Position numbers and translations under genes: made by a program
In this document: positions 10,727-19,845 of the stretch, piece by piece
Position numbering within the stretch: position 1 is the stretch's first letter
Layout of the letters: the number at the start of each line of letters is the position of its first letter
DNA from: Cranoglanis bouderius
Taxonomy: Eukaryota > Chordata > Actinopteri > Siluriformes > Cranoglanididae
Direction of reading: 5' to 3'
DNA length: 64,000 nucleotides
Assembly (NCBI GenBank): GCA_023630585.1
Contig: CM042539.1
Coordinates: 27,118,255 to 27,182,254, forward strand
Notes under the pieces: generated by a model
Told to the model about the DNA's origin: nothing
What the model saw: only the letters and a program-made list of their open reading frames with translations
Database searches by the model: none

Positions 10727-11759
10727 TGTTAGCTCTCGCCAATCGCTGCTCCGGGAAGGAGCAGCATATCTGCGCGCTTTCTAGCGCTATTAAAAAACTC
10801 TCCGCGGGACATTCCATTCACAAAGACTCTGGTTTTGTTTACATTGCCATGTGCTCCTTTGTTTTTTGTTTACGTTATGTCTCTTCCCCCGCTTCCTTAT
10901 TGGTCCGTTGGGTTTATGTCACATTATGTTTCCTCCCATGTTTTGTCATTGGTTCAACTGTTATTGTCTGATTATTGTTTCCAGGTGTCGTGTGTTTCTT
11001 CTCGTTTGCGTTTGATTACCTTTGTTACTAAAAGCCCTATTTTTGTCCACTTCATTGCGGAGTATTGATTTAGAATAACTGAAAGTGACTCGTGATAGCT
11101 AAATGTAACTATATGTTCCTGATGATAATGATCGGTAGCGAGGAAGCTAAAGCTTCGTAGTTTTTTCCTAGGTTTTTGTTTACCCGGTGTTCCCGGGTTC
11201 CTGAATGTATGTCTCGCTACTTCCTGGATTCCTGTTTCATGATGTTCGGGATTTTTGCCCTGTAAGCCTTTGGATTCCTGTTTCATGATTTTCTGGAATT
11301 TTGCCCTGTAAGCCTTTGGATTCCTGTTTCATGATTTTCTGGAATTTTGCCCTGTAAGCCTTTGGATTCCTGTTTCATGATGTTCGGGATTTTTGCCCTG
11401 TAAGCCTTTGGATTAATGTTTCATGACTTTCTGGAATTTTGCCCTGTAAGCCTTTGGATTCCTGTTTCATGATGTTCGGGATTTTTGCCCTGTAAGTCTT
11501 TGGATTACTGTTTCATGATTTCCTGGAATTTTGCCCTGAAAGCCATTGGATTATTGTTTCATGATTTTCTGGGTTTTTGTCCTGTAAGTGTTTTCTTCTG
11601 TGGCTAACCCCTTTTTTGGAAAAGTGATGTGCTTTTCTCTGTATTTATTGTGTTGTTGTCCCATCACTTTTGAATGTGCCTTTCTGTTTGTACCTAATAA
11701 ACTGACCACTTTCCCCTGCGAGTGCATCCTGTCTCCCTCTTAACCCCAGTGTCGTAACA
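10727..11759 (+). repeat. 5' LTR (1033 bp)
   Basis: TG...CA ended. It is longer than its partner because a unit of about 60 bp (gcctttggattcctgtttca followed by a ttttgccctgtaa-type end) is repeated about six times at about 11220-11590. Two lines point to the transcript start: the ggagtatt region at 11057-11066 is conserved in all LTR copies of this family, and it is complementary to the leader. A poly-A signal, aataaa, lies at 11696-11701. Confidence 0.9.
11220..11590 (+). repeat. Tandem repeat inside the 5' LTR
   Basis: About six copies of a unit near 60 bp containing ggattcctgtttcatgattt and ttttgccctgtaag, alternating two sub-variants (gatgttcggga versus gattttctgga). The 3' LTR holds only one to two copies (14518-14600), so the array expanded or contracted after, or during, integration. 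Confidence 0.85.
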
Positions 11760-11771
11760 GAATACTCCGCC
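11760..11771 (+). other. Putative self-priming primer-binding site
   Basis: Directly after the LTR, 11761-11770 reads aatactccgc, the exact complement of gcggagtatt at 11057-11066 in the same LTR. That LTR stretch recurs in the related LTRs (31172-31185 region intact; 20176-20186 region with one change). There is no TGG as expected for a tRNA-primed element. In Tf1/sushi-type elements the first bases of the transcript anneal to the PBS. That fits if transcription starts at gcggagtatt. Confidence 0.55.
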
Positions 11772-11798
11772 AAAAAATGGATGTAGCGGGGAAAGTGA

Positions 11799-14033
11799 GG
11801 GCACGCCACGCCATGCCACATTTCAAATGCCTGCATACAATTCAATTTTTTTTTTCCCCAATGGACCTTTGTTTATCCCCCCGACGAGTATGATGGCTTT
11901 TCCACCTGGCCACAATGCTTCTGTTTGCAGGCACAAATCTATTTCCTGAGTTTGGAGGACCCCAAGCCCGACGAGGAACAGTGGGTGGGGTTCCTCCTCT
12001 CTCGTTTGGTCGGCTCTGCTCGCCAATGGGTGGAGCTTCACCTTGCCAGTGGATCCACGAAGTTCAAGACAGTTTCGGGCTTTGTGGATCTACTGGTCCA
12101 GGTGTTCGGAAGCCCAGACTTCCAACCCGACCTCAGGACCTTTTTGGGGAAGGACCGTCTGGGCGACCGACCTAGCCACTCTTTCCTGGAACATTATGGG
12201 AGTAAGCGGGCTAACGTGGCGGCCTGCACCTCTCATCCCCAAAACCAGGAGTGTTCCACCGAGGGATGCACCCGACCAGCCATCCTGCAGTGCCCCACCT
12301 GCAGGAACCAGGGAGTAAGGAGCAGCTACTTCTGCTCCCAAAACTGTTTCAAGGGCAGCTGGTGGGTGCATAAACGGCTCCACCGGCGGGCACCCTCAGA
12401 GCTCCAGCAGGAGACCCAGCAGGAGGTCTCCTCAGGGGAGCTACACCTGGAGGTTAACATGGTGACCTCCAGCCCCGAGCTCCAGCCGGAGACCCAGCAG
12501 GAGTTCTCCTCAAGGGAGCTACAACTGGAGGTTAACATGGTGACCTCCAGCCCCAAGCAGCAGCCAGAGAATCAAGAGGAAACCTCCTCTCCTGGCCTGC
12601 TCGTATCGGAGGTCCACGAGAAAACCTCCAGCCCCAAGCAGCAGCCAGAGGATCAAGAGGAAACCTCCTCTCCTGGCCTGCTCGTATTGGAGGTCCACGA
12701 GAAAACCTCGGTCTTGCCAGAGGTTCTAGAAGAAACCTCCACTCCTGTCCAATCCAAGTCAGAGGCCCACGGGATGGCCTCTCCTCAAACCCAGTCCCTA
12801 TCTGAGGTCCACGGGATGACCTCCATTCCAAGTCCTAGCCTATGTTTTAAATCAAAATTGAGTCCATGTCCAGGTTCCTGCCCTAGTCCTAATCCTAGTC
12901 CATGTCCAGGTTCCTGCCCTAATCCTAGTTCATGTCCATGTCCAGATTCCTGCCCTATTCAAAGTCCAGCTCCCAATCCGGTTCCCAGTCCTGCTCCCAA
13001 TCCGGTTCCCAGTCCTGCTCCCAATCTGGTTCCCAGTCCTGCTCCCAATCCAGTTCTCAGTCCTGTTCCCAGTCCTGCTCCCAGTCCCAGTCGAGTTCCT
13101 CGTTTAGTTCCTAGTCCAGTTGCAAGTCCAAGCCCAGGTTCCAATCATTTTCCAAGTTCAGTTCCTGATCTCTATGATGGCTACATGGGTTTGATTTCGG
13201 GATGGGTGTTAGCCCTCCTTCTCAGTTCAGAGGGTGATTTCACTCCCAGCTCCGCTTCTAACCCAGCTCACTCCACTGTCTCCTCCACTGTCTCCAACCA
13301 CGTTTTTGAATTTGTTTATGGTTCTGGGTCTGATCTAAGTATCTTTCCAGTTCCATACCCAGTTCTCTGTCCCATCCTCTGTCCTATATTCTGTCCCATT
13401 CCCCAGTCTGTTTCCCAGTCTGTCTCTGTGCCTGTCCCTAATCCAGGAGCTGAATTGGAGTCCAGTCGGGGTTCCAGACAGAGCGCCAGGTCACGCGCAG
13501 CTCCGCGACCCAGGCCAAGCATCAGGTCACGCGCAGCTCCGCGACCCAGGCCAAGCATCAGGTCACGTGCAGCTCCGCGACCCAGGCCAAGCATCAGGTC
13601 ACGCGCAGCTCCGCGACCCAGGCCAAGCATCAGGTCACGCGCAGCTCCGCGACCCAGGCCAAGCATCAGGTCACGCGCAGCTCGGAGATCCAGGCCAAGC
13701 ATCAGGTCACGCGCAGCTCCGCGACCCAGGCCAAGCTCCAGGTCACGCGCAGCTCCGAGATCCAGGCCAAGCATCGGTTCAGGCACTCGTCCACGTTCTC
13801 GTCCACGTTCTCGTCCACGTTCTCGTCCACAACACGACACATTCGGCTCTGGCTGCGGGACATTGAATTGCACCAGCCTCGGGTCCAGGGGGGCAGATGT
13901 GCCAATCCTGCCCAAGGGCCCGGGTCTGCCAGAACAGACAAAACTTGCGGCGCAGCGCGTCGGGAGCCGCGTCTTGGGGGGGGGGGGCTCTGTTAGCTGT
14001 CGCCAATCGCTGCTCCGGGAAGGAGCAGCATAA
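11799..14033 (+). CDS. Retroelement ORF: Gag-like segment, METAP1-type zinc finger, repetitive Ser/Pro/Arg tails
   Basis: The frame is open from 11799 to the stop at 14031-14033, with no ATG at its beginning. An ATG at 11777 lies in another frame and would join only if the T-run at 11846-11855 changed length, so the copy may carry a frameshift or initiate otherwise. Counting residues from 11925: residues 1-90 are Gag-like (SLEDPKPDEEQWVGFLLSRL, then SARQW and SFLEHY), resembling sushi/PEG10/RTL Gag. Residues 110-153 form a C6H2 zinc finger with ligands C110, C115, C123, C126, C137, C141, H149 and H153, containing LQCPTC, SYFCSQ and CFKGSW, the signature of the methionine aminopeptidase 1 N-terminal finger. 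Then follow Glu/Ser-rich repeats (about 155-300), Pro/Ser-rich repeats (about 310-405), an array of eight RSRAAPRPRPSI-type units (522-617), and RPRS units. The C-terminus runs into the 3' LTR. No protease or pol. Confidence 0.8.
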   Translation, partial: GHATPCHISNACIQFNFFFPQWTFVYPPDEYDGFSTWPQCFCLQAQIYFLSLEDPKPDEEQWVGFLLSRLVGSARQWVELHLASGSTKFKTVSGFVDLLVQVFGSPDFQPDLRTFLGKDRLGDRPSHSFLEHYGSKRANVAACTSHPQNQECSTEGCTRPAILQCPTCRNQGVRSSYFCSQNCFKGSWWVHKRLHRRAPSELQQETQQEVSSGELHLEVNMVTSSPELQPETQQEFSSRELQLEVNMVTSSPKQQPENQEETSSPGLLVSEVHEKTSSPKQQPEDQEETSSPGLLVLEVHEKTSVLPEVLEETSTPVQSKSEAHGMASPQTQSLSEVHGMTSIPSPSLCFKSKLSPCPGSCPSPNPSPCPGSCPNPSSCPCPDSCPIQSPAPNPVPSPAPNPVPSPAPNLVPSPAPNPVLSPVPSPAPSPSRVPRLVPSPVASPSPGSNHFPSSVPDLYDGYMGLISGWVLALLLSSEGDFTPSSASNPAHSTVSSTVSNHVFEFVYGSGSDLSIFPVPYPVLCPILCPIFCPIPQSVSQSVSVPVPNPGAELESSRGSRQSARSRAAPRPRPSIRSRAAPRPRPSIRSRAAPRPRPSIRSRAAPRPRPSIRSRAAPRPRPSIRSRAARRSRPSIRSRAAPRPRPSSRSRAAPRSRPSIGSGTRPRSRPRSRPRSRPQHDTFGSGCGTLNCTSLGSRGADVPILPKGPGLPEQTKLAAQRVGSRVLGGGGSVSCRQSLLREGAA
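12252..12383 (+). other. Captured METAP1-type C6H2 zinc finger
   Basis: Ligand spacing is C-x4-C-x7-C-x2-C-x10-C-x3-C-x7-H-x3-H. In METAP1 this finger contacts the ribosome. It is continuous with the Gag-like part, intron-free, and followed by no aminopeptidase catalytic domain. This looks like transduction of a host cDNA segment into a retroelement. Confidence 0.85.
12403..12720 (+). repeat. In-frame imperfect tandem repeats (Glu/Ser-rich)
   Basis: Two related units alternate. One is built around gagctccagcaggagaccca / ggttaacatggtgacctcca (about 78 bp apart). The other is built around cagcagccagag / gaaacctcctctcctggcct (about 81 bp apart). All stay in the ORF frame. Confidence 0.8.
12860..13100 (+). 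repeat. In-frame short repeats encoding Ser/Pro/Asn-rich sequence
   Basis: Units of 24 bp such as cccagtcctgctcccaatcc, encoding PSPAPNPV, are repeated from about 12960. They are preceded by Cys/Pro/Ser units (ccatgtccaggttcctgccc) from 12864. Confidence 0.85.
13488..13775 (+). repeat. 36-bp tandem repeat, eight copies
   Basis: Eight consecutive 36-bp units beginning aggtcacgcgcagctccgcg, each encoding the 12-residue RSRAAPRPRPSI or a close variant. A short array of cgtccacgttct units (RPRS) follows. The encoded tail is strongly basic. Confidence 0.9.
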
Positions 14034-14776
14034 ATCGCTGCTCCGGGAAGGAGCAGCATATCTGCACGCTTTCTATCGCTATTAAAAAAACTCTCCGCGG
14101 GACATTCCATTCACAAAGACTCTGGTTTTGTTTACGTTGCCATGTGCTCCTTTGTTTTTTGTTTACGTCATGTATCTTCCCCCGCTTCCTTATTGGTCCG
14201 ATGGGTTTATGTCACATTATGTTTCCTCCCATGTTTTGTCATTGGTTCAACCGTTATTGTCTGATTATTGTTTCCAGGTGTCGTGTGTTTCTTCTCATTT
14301 GCGTTTGATTACCTTTGTTACTAAAACCCCTATTTTTGTCCACTTCATTGCGGAGTATTGATTTAGAATAACTGAAAGTGACTCGTGATAGCTAAATGTA
14401 ACTGTATGTTCCTGATAATAATGATCGGTAGTGAGGAAGCTAAAGCTTCGTAGTTTTTTCCTAGGTTTTTGTTTACCCGGCGTTCCCGGGTTCCTGAATG
14501 TATGTCTCGCTACTTCCTGGATTCCTGTTTCATGATGTTCGGGATTTTTGCCCTGTAAGTCTTTGGATTACTGTTTCATGATTTCCTGGGTTTTTGTCCT
14601 GTGAGTGTTTTCTTCTGTGGCTAACCCCTTTTTTGGAAAAGTGATGTGCTTTTCTCTGTATTTATTGTGTTGTTGTCCCATCACTTTTGAATGTGCCTTT
14701 CTGTTTGTACCTAATAAACTGACCACTTTCCCCTGCGAGTGCAGCCTGTCTCCCTCTTAACCCCAGTGTCGTAACA
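13991..14776 (+). repeat. 3' LTR (786 bp)
   Basis: Same ends as the 5' LTR. It differs by a local duplication of about 30 bp near its start (aatcgctgctccgggaagga occurs twice at 14003-14052) and by a contracted internal repeat array. Confidence 0.9.
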
Positions 14777-14781
14777 TGATC

Positions 14782-15600
14782 TTAACAGTAAGTAATGCAA
14801 TGATATAAAGTGTGCCAATGCATACAATTAATTTTTTTGCTTCTTATTCTCTGTAATCTGTAAAATTACATATGTGACTATCTTATAAGAAGATGTATGA
14901 ATTTACTCTAAAACGTTTAATCAAGGAAATTATGCATACACTGTGTCTGAGCACTTTTGTATTCTTTCGATCACATTTAATTAAAATGGTAGTATGTTTT
15001 ATAAATGTCATTTGTACCATGTGTTGCTGTAATGATTAACCTAACCATTTTACAGTAAACCAATTATATTAAAAAATATTCAAAACTTTGTCTACCTAAC
15101 TGTTGTTTGCTAATCCATGCTGTCTCATTTACATGCTTTCATGTCATTCAGCCAAATTACTACTTTGCACATAAATTTTAAATAAAAAGAATCAACTTTA
15201 AATAAAAAGTTAACTTTAAATAAAACCGTCAACCTTAAAAATAAAGAAGTCAACTTTAAATAAAAAGAGTCCATTTTTAAAAATAAATAAATAAAGAAGT
15301 GTTGCGACCCAGTCTAGGATTAGGTTGCACAATGCAAGTAAAGGCAAGGAGTTATATCTAAAGTGGAGTGAAATGAGTATATGGTACCCTATGAGACACA
15401 CACAGGAGTAAGCTCAATAGGTGATATATTACAGAATATATATGTATTAGTGAGATTCAGTACACATGCAGAAACCAAGGAAAACTTCAGATGATGTATT
15501 CCTGGGGTGGAAGCAGCAACACAAGGCTGATGTAGCAGCAGCTGAGGCCAAGAAGCAAAGCCTGGAGTTGGGAATGCACTATTCTTTCAGTTGCAAGATG
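14782..15600. other. Intergenic, with an AT-rich minisatellite
   Basis: No gene. At about 15178-15300 several copies of a unit close to aagtcaactttaaataaa occur. The reverse complement of the same unit occurs at about 23068-23160. Confidence 0.5.
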
Positions 15601-16486
15601 TTTGAGGGTTTTATTGCATGTACTGTCTGTTTCAAATCCACCCACAACATTTCTATGTGATTCAAGTCCAGACTGTGACTAGGCCAGATCCTGTTGAAAG
15701 GTCCAGCTTTCGGTTCAGCTTCAAGTTTCGGACAAATGGCCTCACATTATCTTCAGGCACTCTTTGATATGATGCAGAATTCATATATTTGAATCAGTGA
15801 ATGCAAGCTGGCCAGTCCCTGAAGCAGCGAAGCAACCCCAAACCATAACATTAACATTTATATGCTCATTGGCAAATTGTATTCTTGCAAAGGCTTTTTC
15901 CAGGCACGCCTCCCATGCAGGTCAAATTTGTGCAATCTCTTTCTGATTGTAGACGCATGCACTTAGAAGACTTCTTTTTAAATCAGACAGTCTGCTCTTG
16001 GGCTGAATTTGCTGGGACGGCCAGTCCTGGACAAATTGGCAGTCGTGAAATCTGCGCCATTTGTAGATTATTTTCCTTACAGTGGAATGATGTATTTCAA
16101 ATAATCTTTTAAAATCCCTTGCCAGACTCATAGGCATCCACAACCTTTACCCTATACACTAGATATGAGAGGGGTATAAATAAGACAGGTTCCACCTGCA
16201 CTCCCTAAGCAGGTTCTAATCACTAATCTTCAACACCTGATTCTAATTCTATGGATTTGAAGGTGTGCTAAATGTTGGGGTGTACTTACTTTTTCCATGT
16301 GACTGATCTGTTTTTAGGTTAATTTAAATTATGAAAATTACTGCAAAATGTCAACTGTTTGTGACAGAGTGTAGCACCTTTATTAACAGGTGCGGTTTCA
16401 AAGAGGATCAAATGTTTGCTTGTCCAAACATGTCAAAAAAAAGCCAAGAATTTCCCTGGGGTGTACTTATTTTTTCCACATGAATG
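15600..16486 (-). mobile_element. Tc1-like transposon relic
   Basis: The right terminus gtgtacttattttttccaca at 16460-16480, with a related gtgtacttactttttccatg at 16280, is of Tc1 type. On the minus strand 16143-15922 holds a helix-turn-helix piece (HSTVRKIIYKWRRF). The left end is missing and the frame is broken. Confidence 0.75.
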
Positions 16487-17603
16487 TATTTTACAGTCCT
16501 CAATGCTAAGCTGCTTCATGTTGGGCAAAGGCTCAAAGAACTCAGAAAGAGATTGCTGACAAAAATTAGGGGAGTACAGACTATTATAAAACTCTTTTTT
16601 GTAGATTACTGCAAAAAACTGGCAATGATTCTGGGGTCCTCAACAATATCACCATTAATACACAGTTCAGGGCCGTGGGGGGCAGGTGCTCAAGCAGAAA
16701 AAGGGGCACCCTGCCCATAATTGTTTATAAAAAATAAAGTTACCTACTGTAAAACATCTTTTCATTACTTACATATTTATTTATTTATTTTTTAAACACA
16801 TAACTCAGGGACAGCTACTTGGTGGCCAGGGATGTCACCGGCCCCAAATGGTCATGCACATAGGAAGGAGTGTGTAATTTCATCAAGTGGAAATTACGTT
16901 ATCAAACTTGGAGAGACGCAAAAATAAAGTTTTTAGCCCTGAATAATTCTCCGCTTGGAGCGGTTTGTCACTGCGTAACTGAAAGTCAGTAAAAGAAGAC
17001 GGCAGTGTTGTAATTTTGTATCTTCAGAGAACGGAGTGTTGTATTTTATCTTCTGTAATGCCTCAGCACAAGCAGCATAATATAATTCACACAATTATAT
17101 CCAGAAGAAATAAAACAATGGGCCTTCTCAGCCAGAGAACCCACAAGAAACTCTGGACCAAAATGTCTCCACTCAGGGAGCCATAAAACAAGGAATCCAC
17201 CCCAGACACCCAGGAGCCACTTAAATCCAGCATATGCATCTGCCTTATCTCAACCAACACGGCAAGCGTTAAAGGCCTCCTTGACCCAGGGCTGAACCCT
17301 CTCGACCACAGAAACTGCTCTCAAATGCAGTGATTTAGGCCTTTTTGGGGCCAGACCAGTAAGGCCAATAAATTGTGGAAGGAAGGAGAGACCTTTTCGC
17401 TCAGTCACAAAGATTACACATTCCACAATTCCACACAAGGACTCACACACTCCACAATCGGTGCCTACCAGGAGCAACGACTGTGGGAATTAATACATCT
17501 TTGAACAACTGCAATCACCTATGTCCTACCATGTGTTGTTCTATTTTCGTCATGTGTATCACCTTTAAGTTGCCACTAATTATTTCATTTAATCATGTAT
17601 TAG
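16487..17603. other. Intergenic, possibly retroelement-derived
   Basis: No supported gene. 16660-16720 (gggcaggtgctcaagca) resembles 22890-22915. 17060-17500 is less AT-rich, without a recognisable protein, and could be the remains of the internal part of an LTR element whose LTR-like sequence follows. Confidence 0.35.
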
Positions 17604-18548
17604 TGTAGTAGCCCTAGGAGGATCATTATGTTTTAAATATTAGTAATGTACTTTAAGTATAGTCAAACATGTCTTGTTTGGTATGTATGTGTTCATTGAG
17701 TGATTTCCTAAATCATAAGCGTAAGGAAATTTGTGTAGATTGTTCTGATATGTACATGCAAGTTTCAGGACAAAGTTTAATAATCCACTCATCATTGAAG
17801 AGTGCGGAACCACTCATCCACATGGACAAGGGGCTGATTAGCATAATAGGTGGAGAATCTGGCTAACACCCCGCCCAAAGACAATATTGATTGGAGGAAG
17901 CACTCTGGGCTGGACTAGCCCAGGAAGTGTTAAAATCCTAAGAACACAAGTTTGAGGCGGTCACTTGCTTCGCTCTCTCGTGTCTCTTGCTTCTTGGCAC
18001 GTTTCGAAGGACGGGGTCGGTGGAGGGTCTCCAGAGCCAATCAACGTCGGAGAGATCAGATCACGTTTACCTCGGCCTGGGGACCCAGCGAGAGCCGCCG
18101 CCTGCTTTTCAAACCTCCCGCCTTCATTCCACTCAGCATTCCGATTGGTCTTCCGAGACGCCTCTCACCGACCAGACCGCTGACGACACCACGACGTAAC
18201 GAGGAAATCCCTTCAACACAGCTAAGGCAAGCGCAATACCCCAGAATCTAGCTAATCTGGTGTCTATAATAAGTTGAGCCCTTCTAAAGGAAGTGAAGAT
18301 AAATTAATAAGTTGATGGTTCGTTCAGATCATGGTCTGTGAAATAGCATGCAACGCTAGAGACTCGGAACTTCATTCACCCTTCATCATCACCCGTTTAT
18401 GTATGCGTGTGTGTGTGTGTGTGCGTGTGTTATATATATTAGATTAGTTTCTGTGTCATAGAATAGTTCAATAAAGTCTCGTCTGTCCTTAAATGCGTGT
18501 TCTTTTTGCTTACAAGTGTCTATTGCCTTGAATTGCGATTCTGCTACA
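17604..18548 (+). mobile_element. Putative LTR of a retrovirus-like element
   Basis: The segment begins tgtagtagcc and ends ctgctaca (TG...CA with short inverted ends). It contains a poly-A signal, caataaag, at about 18469-18476, about 75 bp before the end, and a GC-richer promoter-like middle. No matching flanking duplication was found, and no second copy lies in the window. The call rests on layout only. Confidence 0.35.
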
Positions 18549-19845
18549 TGCTCTTAGAATAATGTGTCACTATGTTTAGGATATTATTGCCGGTGGCCAC
18601 GGAGGTAATATCTAATGCATAATTGATGAATACACTAGTTTCAACTTATCGCTGGACGAATAGTTGATCAGTAATACTAAATTAGTCAAATTTCCCTTTA
18701 CGAGCTGATCTGTTAATCTCTCTGACATCTTTGGAGGAGAATAAAGATAGCTCGATTTAACAACTAATTTTTACTTACGTAAAATGGTGGAGAATATATC
18801 AAATTAACCCAAACAGCTAATTTTCACTACATATTCTGTTAGATAAGGCGGGCACGCTTTAAAACTCTTGTCTCCTTTAAAACGGTGCTTTGAATCCAAG
18901 CGTGCGCTTTTCTATCATTTTTAAAGCTGATTCGCTACACTTCAGTGGACGGAGACGAGACCAATCAGACAGGGTTTACAGGAAAACGTGGAAATACTCG
19001 TGTCTTATTGGCTGACAGGTCTCAATTCTGTCAATTGCTAGTATAGAATATAACAACAAAGCATACTCTAAAAGCATAATCTAATAATCCATATGAGTTA
19101 AGAAGAATAATCAATATGTATAATCAATACTTAGAAGTATAAATATAACTGTGAAATACATTCTAATCAGACTATAGTCTAAATGTGTACTGAGTCAGAC
19201 GAATCCTGTGTTTTACTGCACAGCAGGTGTTTTTCTGTATCATCCGGTATTTTCTCTGCATAGCTATATAACAGCACTTAGACATCTTGTTAGAAGAATC
19301 CTATGTTTCCCTGCACAACAGTTTCCTCCCATGGCAATAAATTAGCAATTAGACATTCACCAAAACTGTGTTTTCAATCAAGACCCCTTTGGGGCTTGCA
19401 GACCAGTGTTGAGCGGAAGATAATGCCTACAGGAAAAAGAGCATCGGGCTGGGACGAAAGCCAAAAAATCATTAAGGTAAAGGGGTGAATTTGGGGACAG
19501 AGTGAAAATCGTGTCCTGATAAAACCTTTTTAAAATAATCAAATGATTGCGCATGCGCCACAAATGTGACCTTGTCCTAAGAAAACCTTATAGAACATAT
19601 CAGTTAACTACTCATGTGCCACAAATGTAAATATCATATAGACATGAATAATTAATTAAGTCGACGGAGATTGGTTTGTTTTTAGAAAGAAAAGGTTAAT
19701 ACCCTGCCTAGGGATAAGTTTACTGTTTCAGAAAAGTATATAAGGGCATGTATGTGTTTGCATAATTCAGACTTTCTGCAGACTGTCTCACTTTATTGTT
19801 GTTTCAATAAAGTTTGATTTCTTTTTGGCATCTACAAACCCTTTG
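18549..19845. mobile_element. Probable second LTR-like sequence ending at about 19836
   Basis: Near the right end are a TATA box (agtatataaggg, about 19734-19745), then tctcactttattgttgtttc and a poly-A signal, caataaag, at 19805-19812, ending tctaca at 19836. That is the layout of the U3/R/U5 of a fish retrovirus-like LTR. The left boundary cannot be placed (perhaps near 19300). No gag, pol or env frame is visible. 18549-19200 holds nothing recognised. Confidence 0.35.

Larger units (their letters stand above)
10722..14781 (+). mobile_element. Complete non-autonomous LTR retroelement with 5-bp target duplication
   Basis: LTRs at 10727-11759 and 13991-14776 both begin tgttagct and end gtaaca. 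The element is flanked by an exact 5-bp duplication, tgatc, at 10722-10726 and 14777-14781. Between the LTRs there is only one long reading frame (Gag-like plus a zinc finger plus repeats); no protease, reverse transcriptase, RNase H or integrase is present. A G-rich polypurine-like run (about 13976-13987) precedes the 3' LTR. The leader after the 5' LTR is complementary to an LTR segment rather than starting with TGG, suggesting self-priming as in the Tf1/sushi branch of Ty3/gypsy elements. The Gag segment is also sushi/PEG10/RTL-like, consistent with that. It must have been mobilised in trans. Confidence 0.9.

Noticed and set aside
10684..11068. Short frames MAVSHIFSV... and MFTLPCAPL... after the first rapunzel gene
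   Set aside because: They are inside the LTR, and the second recurs in the other LTR copies at the same position (14128, 19970). No coding signature.
13316..14110. Open frame of 264 codons on the minus strand opposite the retroelement repeats
   Set aside because: It is the mirror of the 36-bp repeat array (LGLGRGAARDLM units) and has no independent motif. Period-three repeats keep several frames open.
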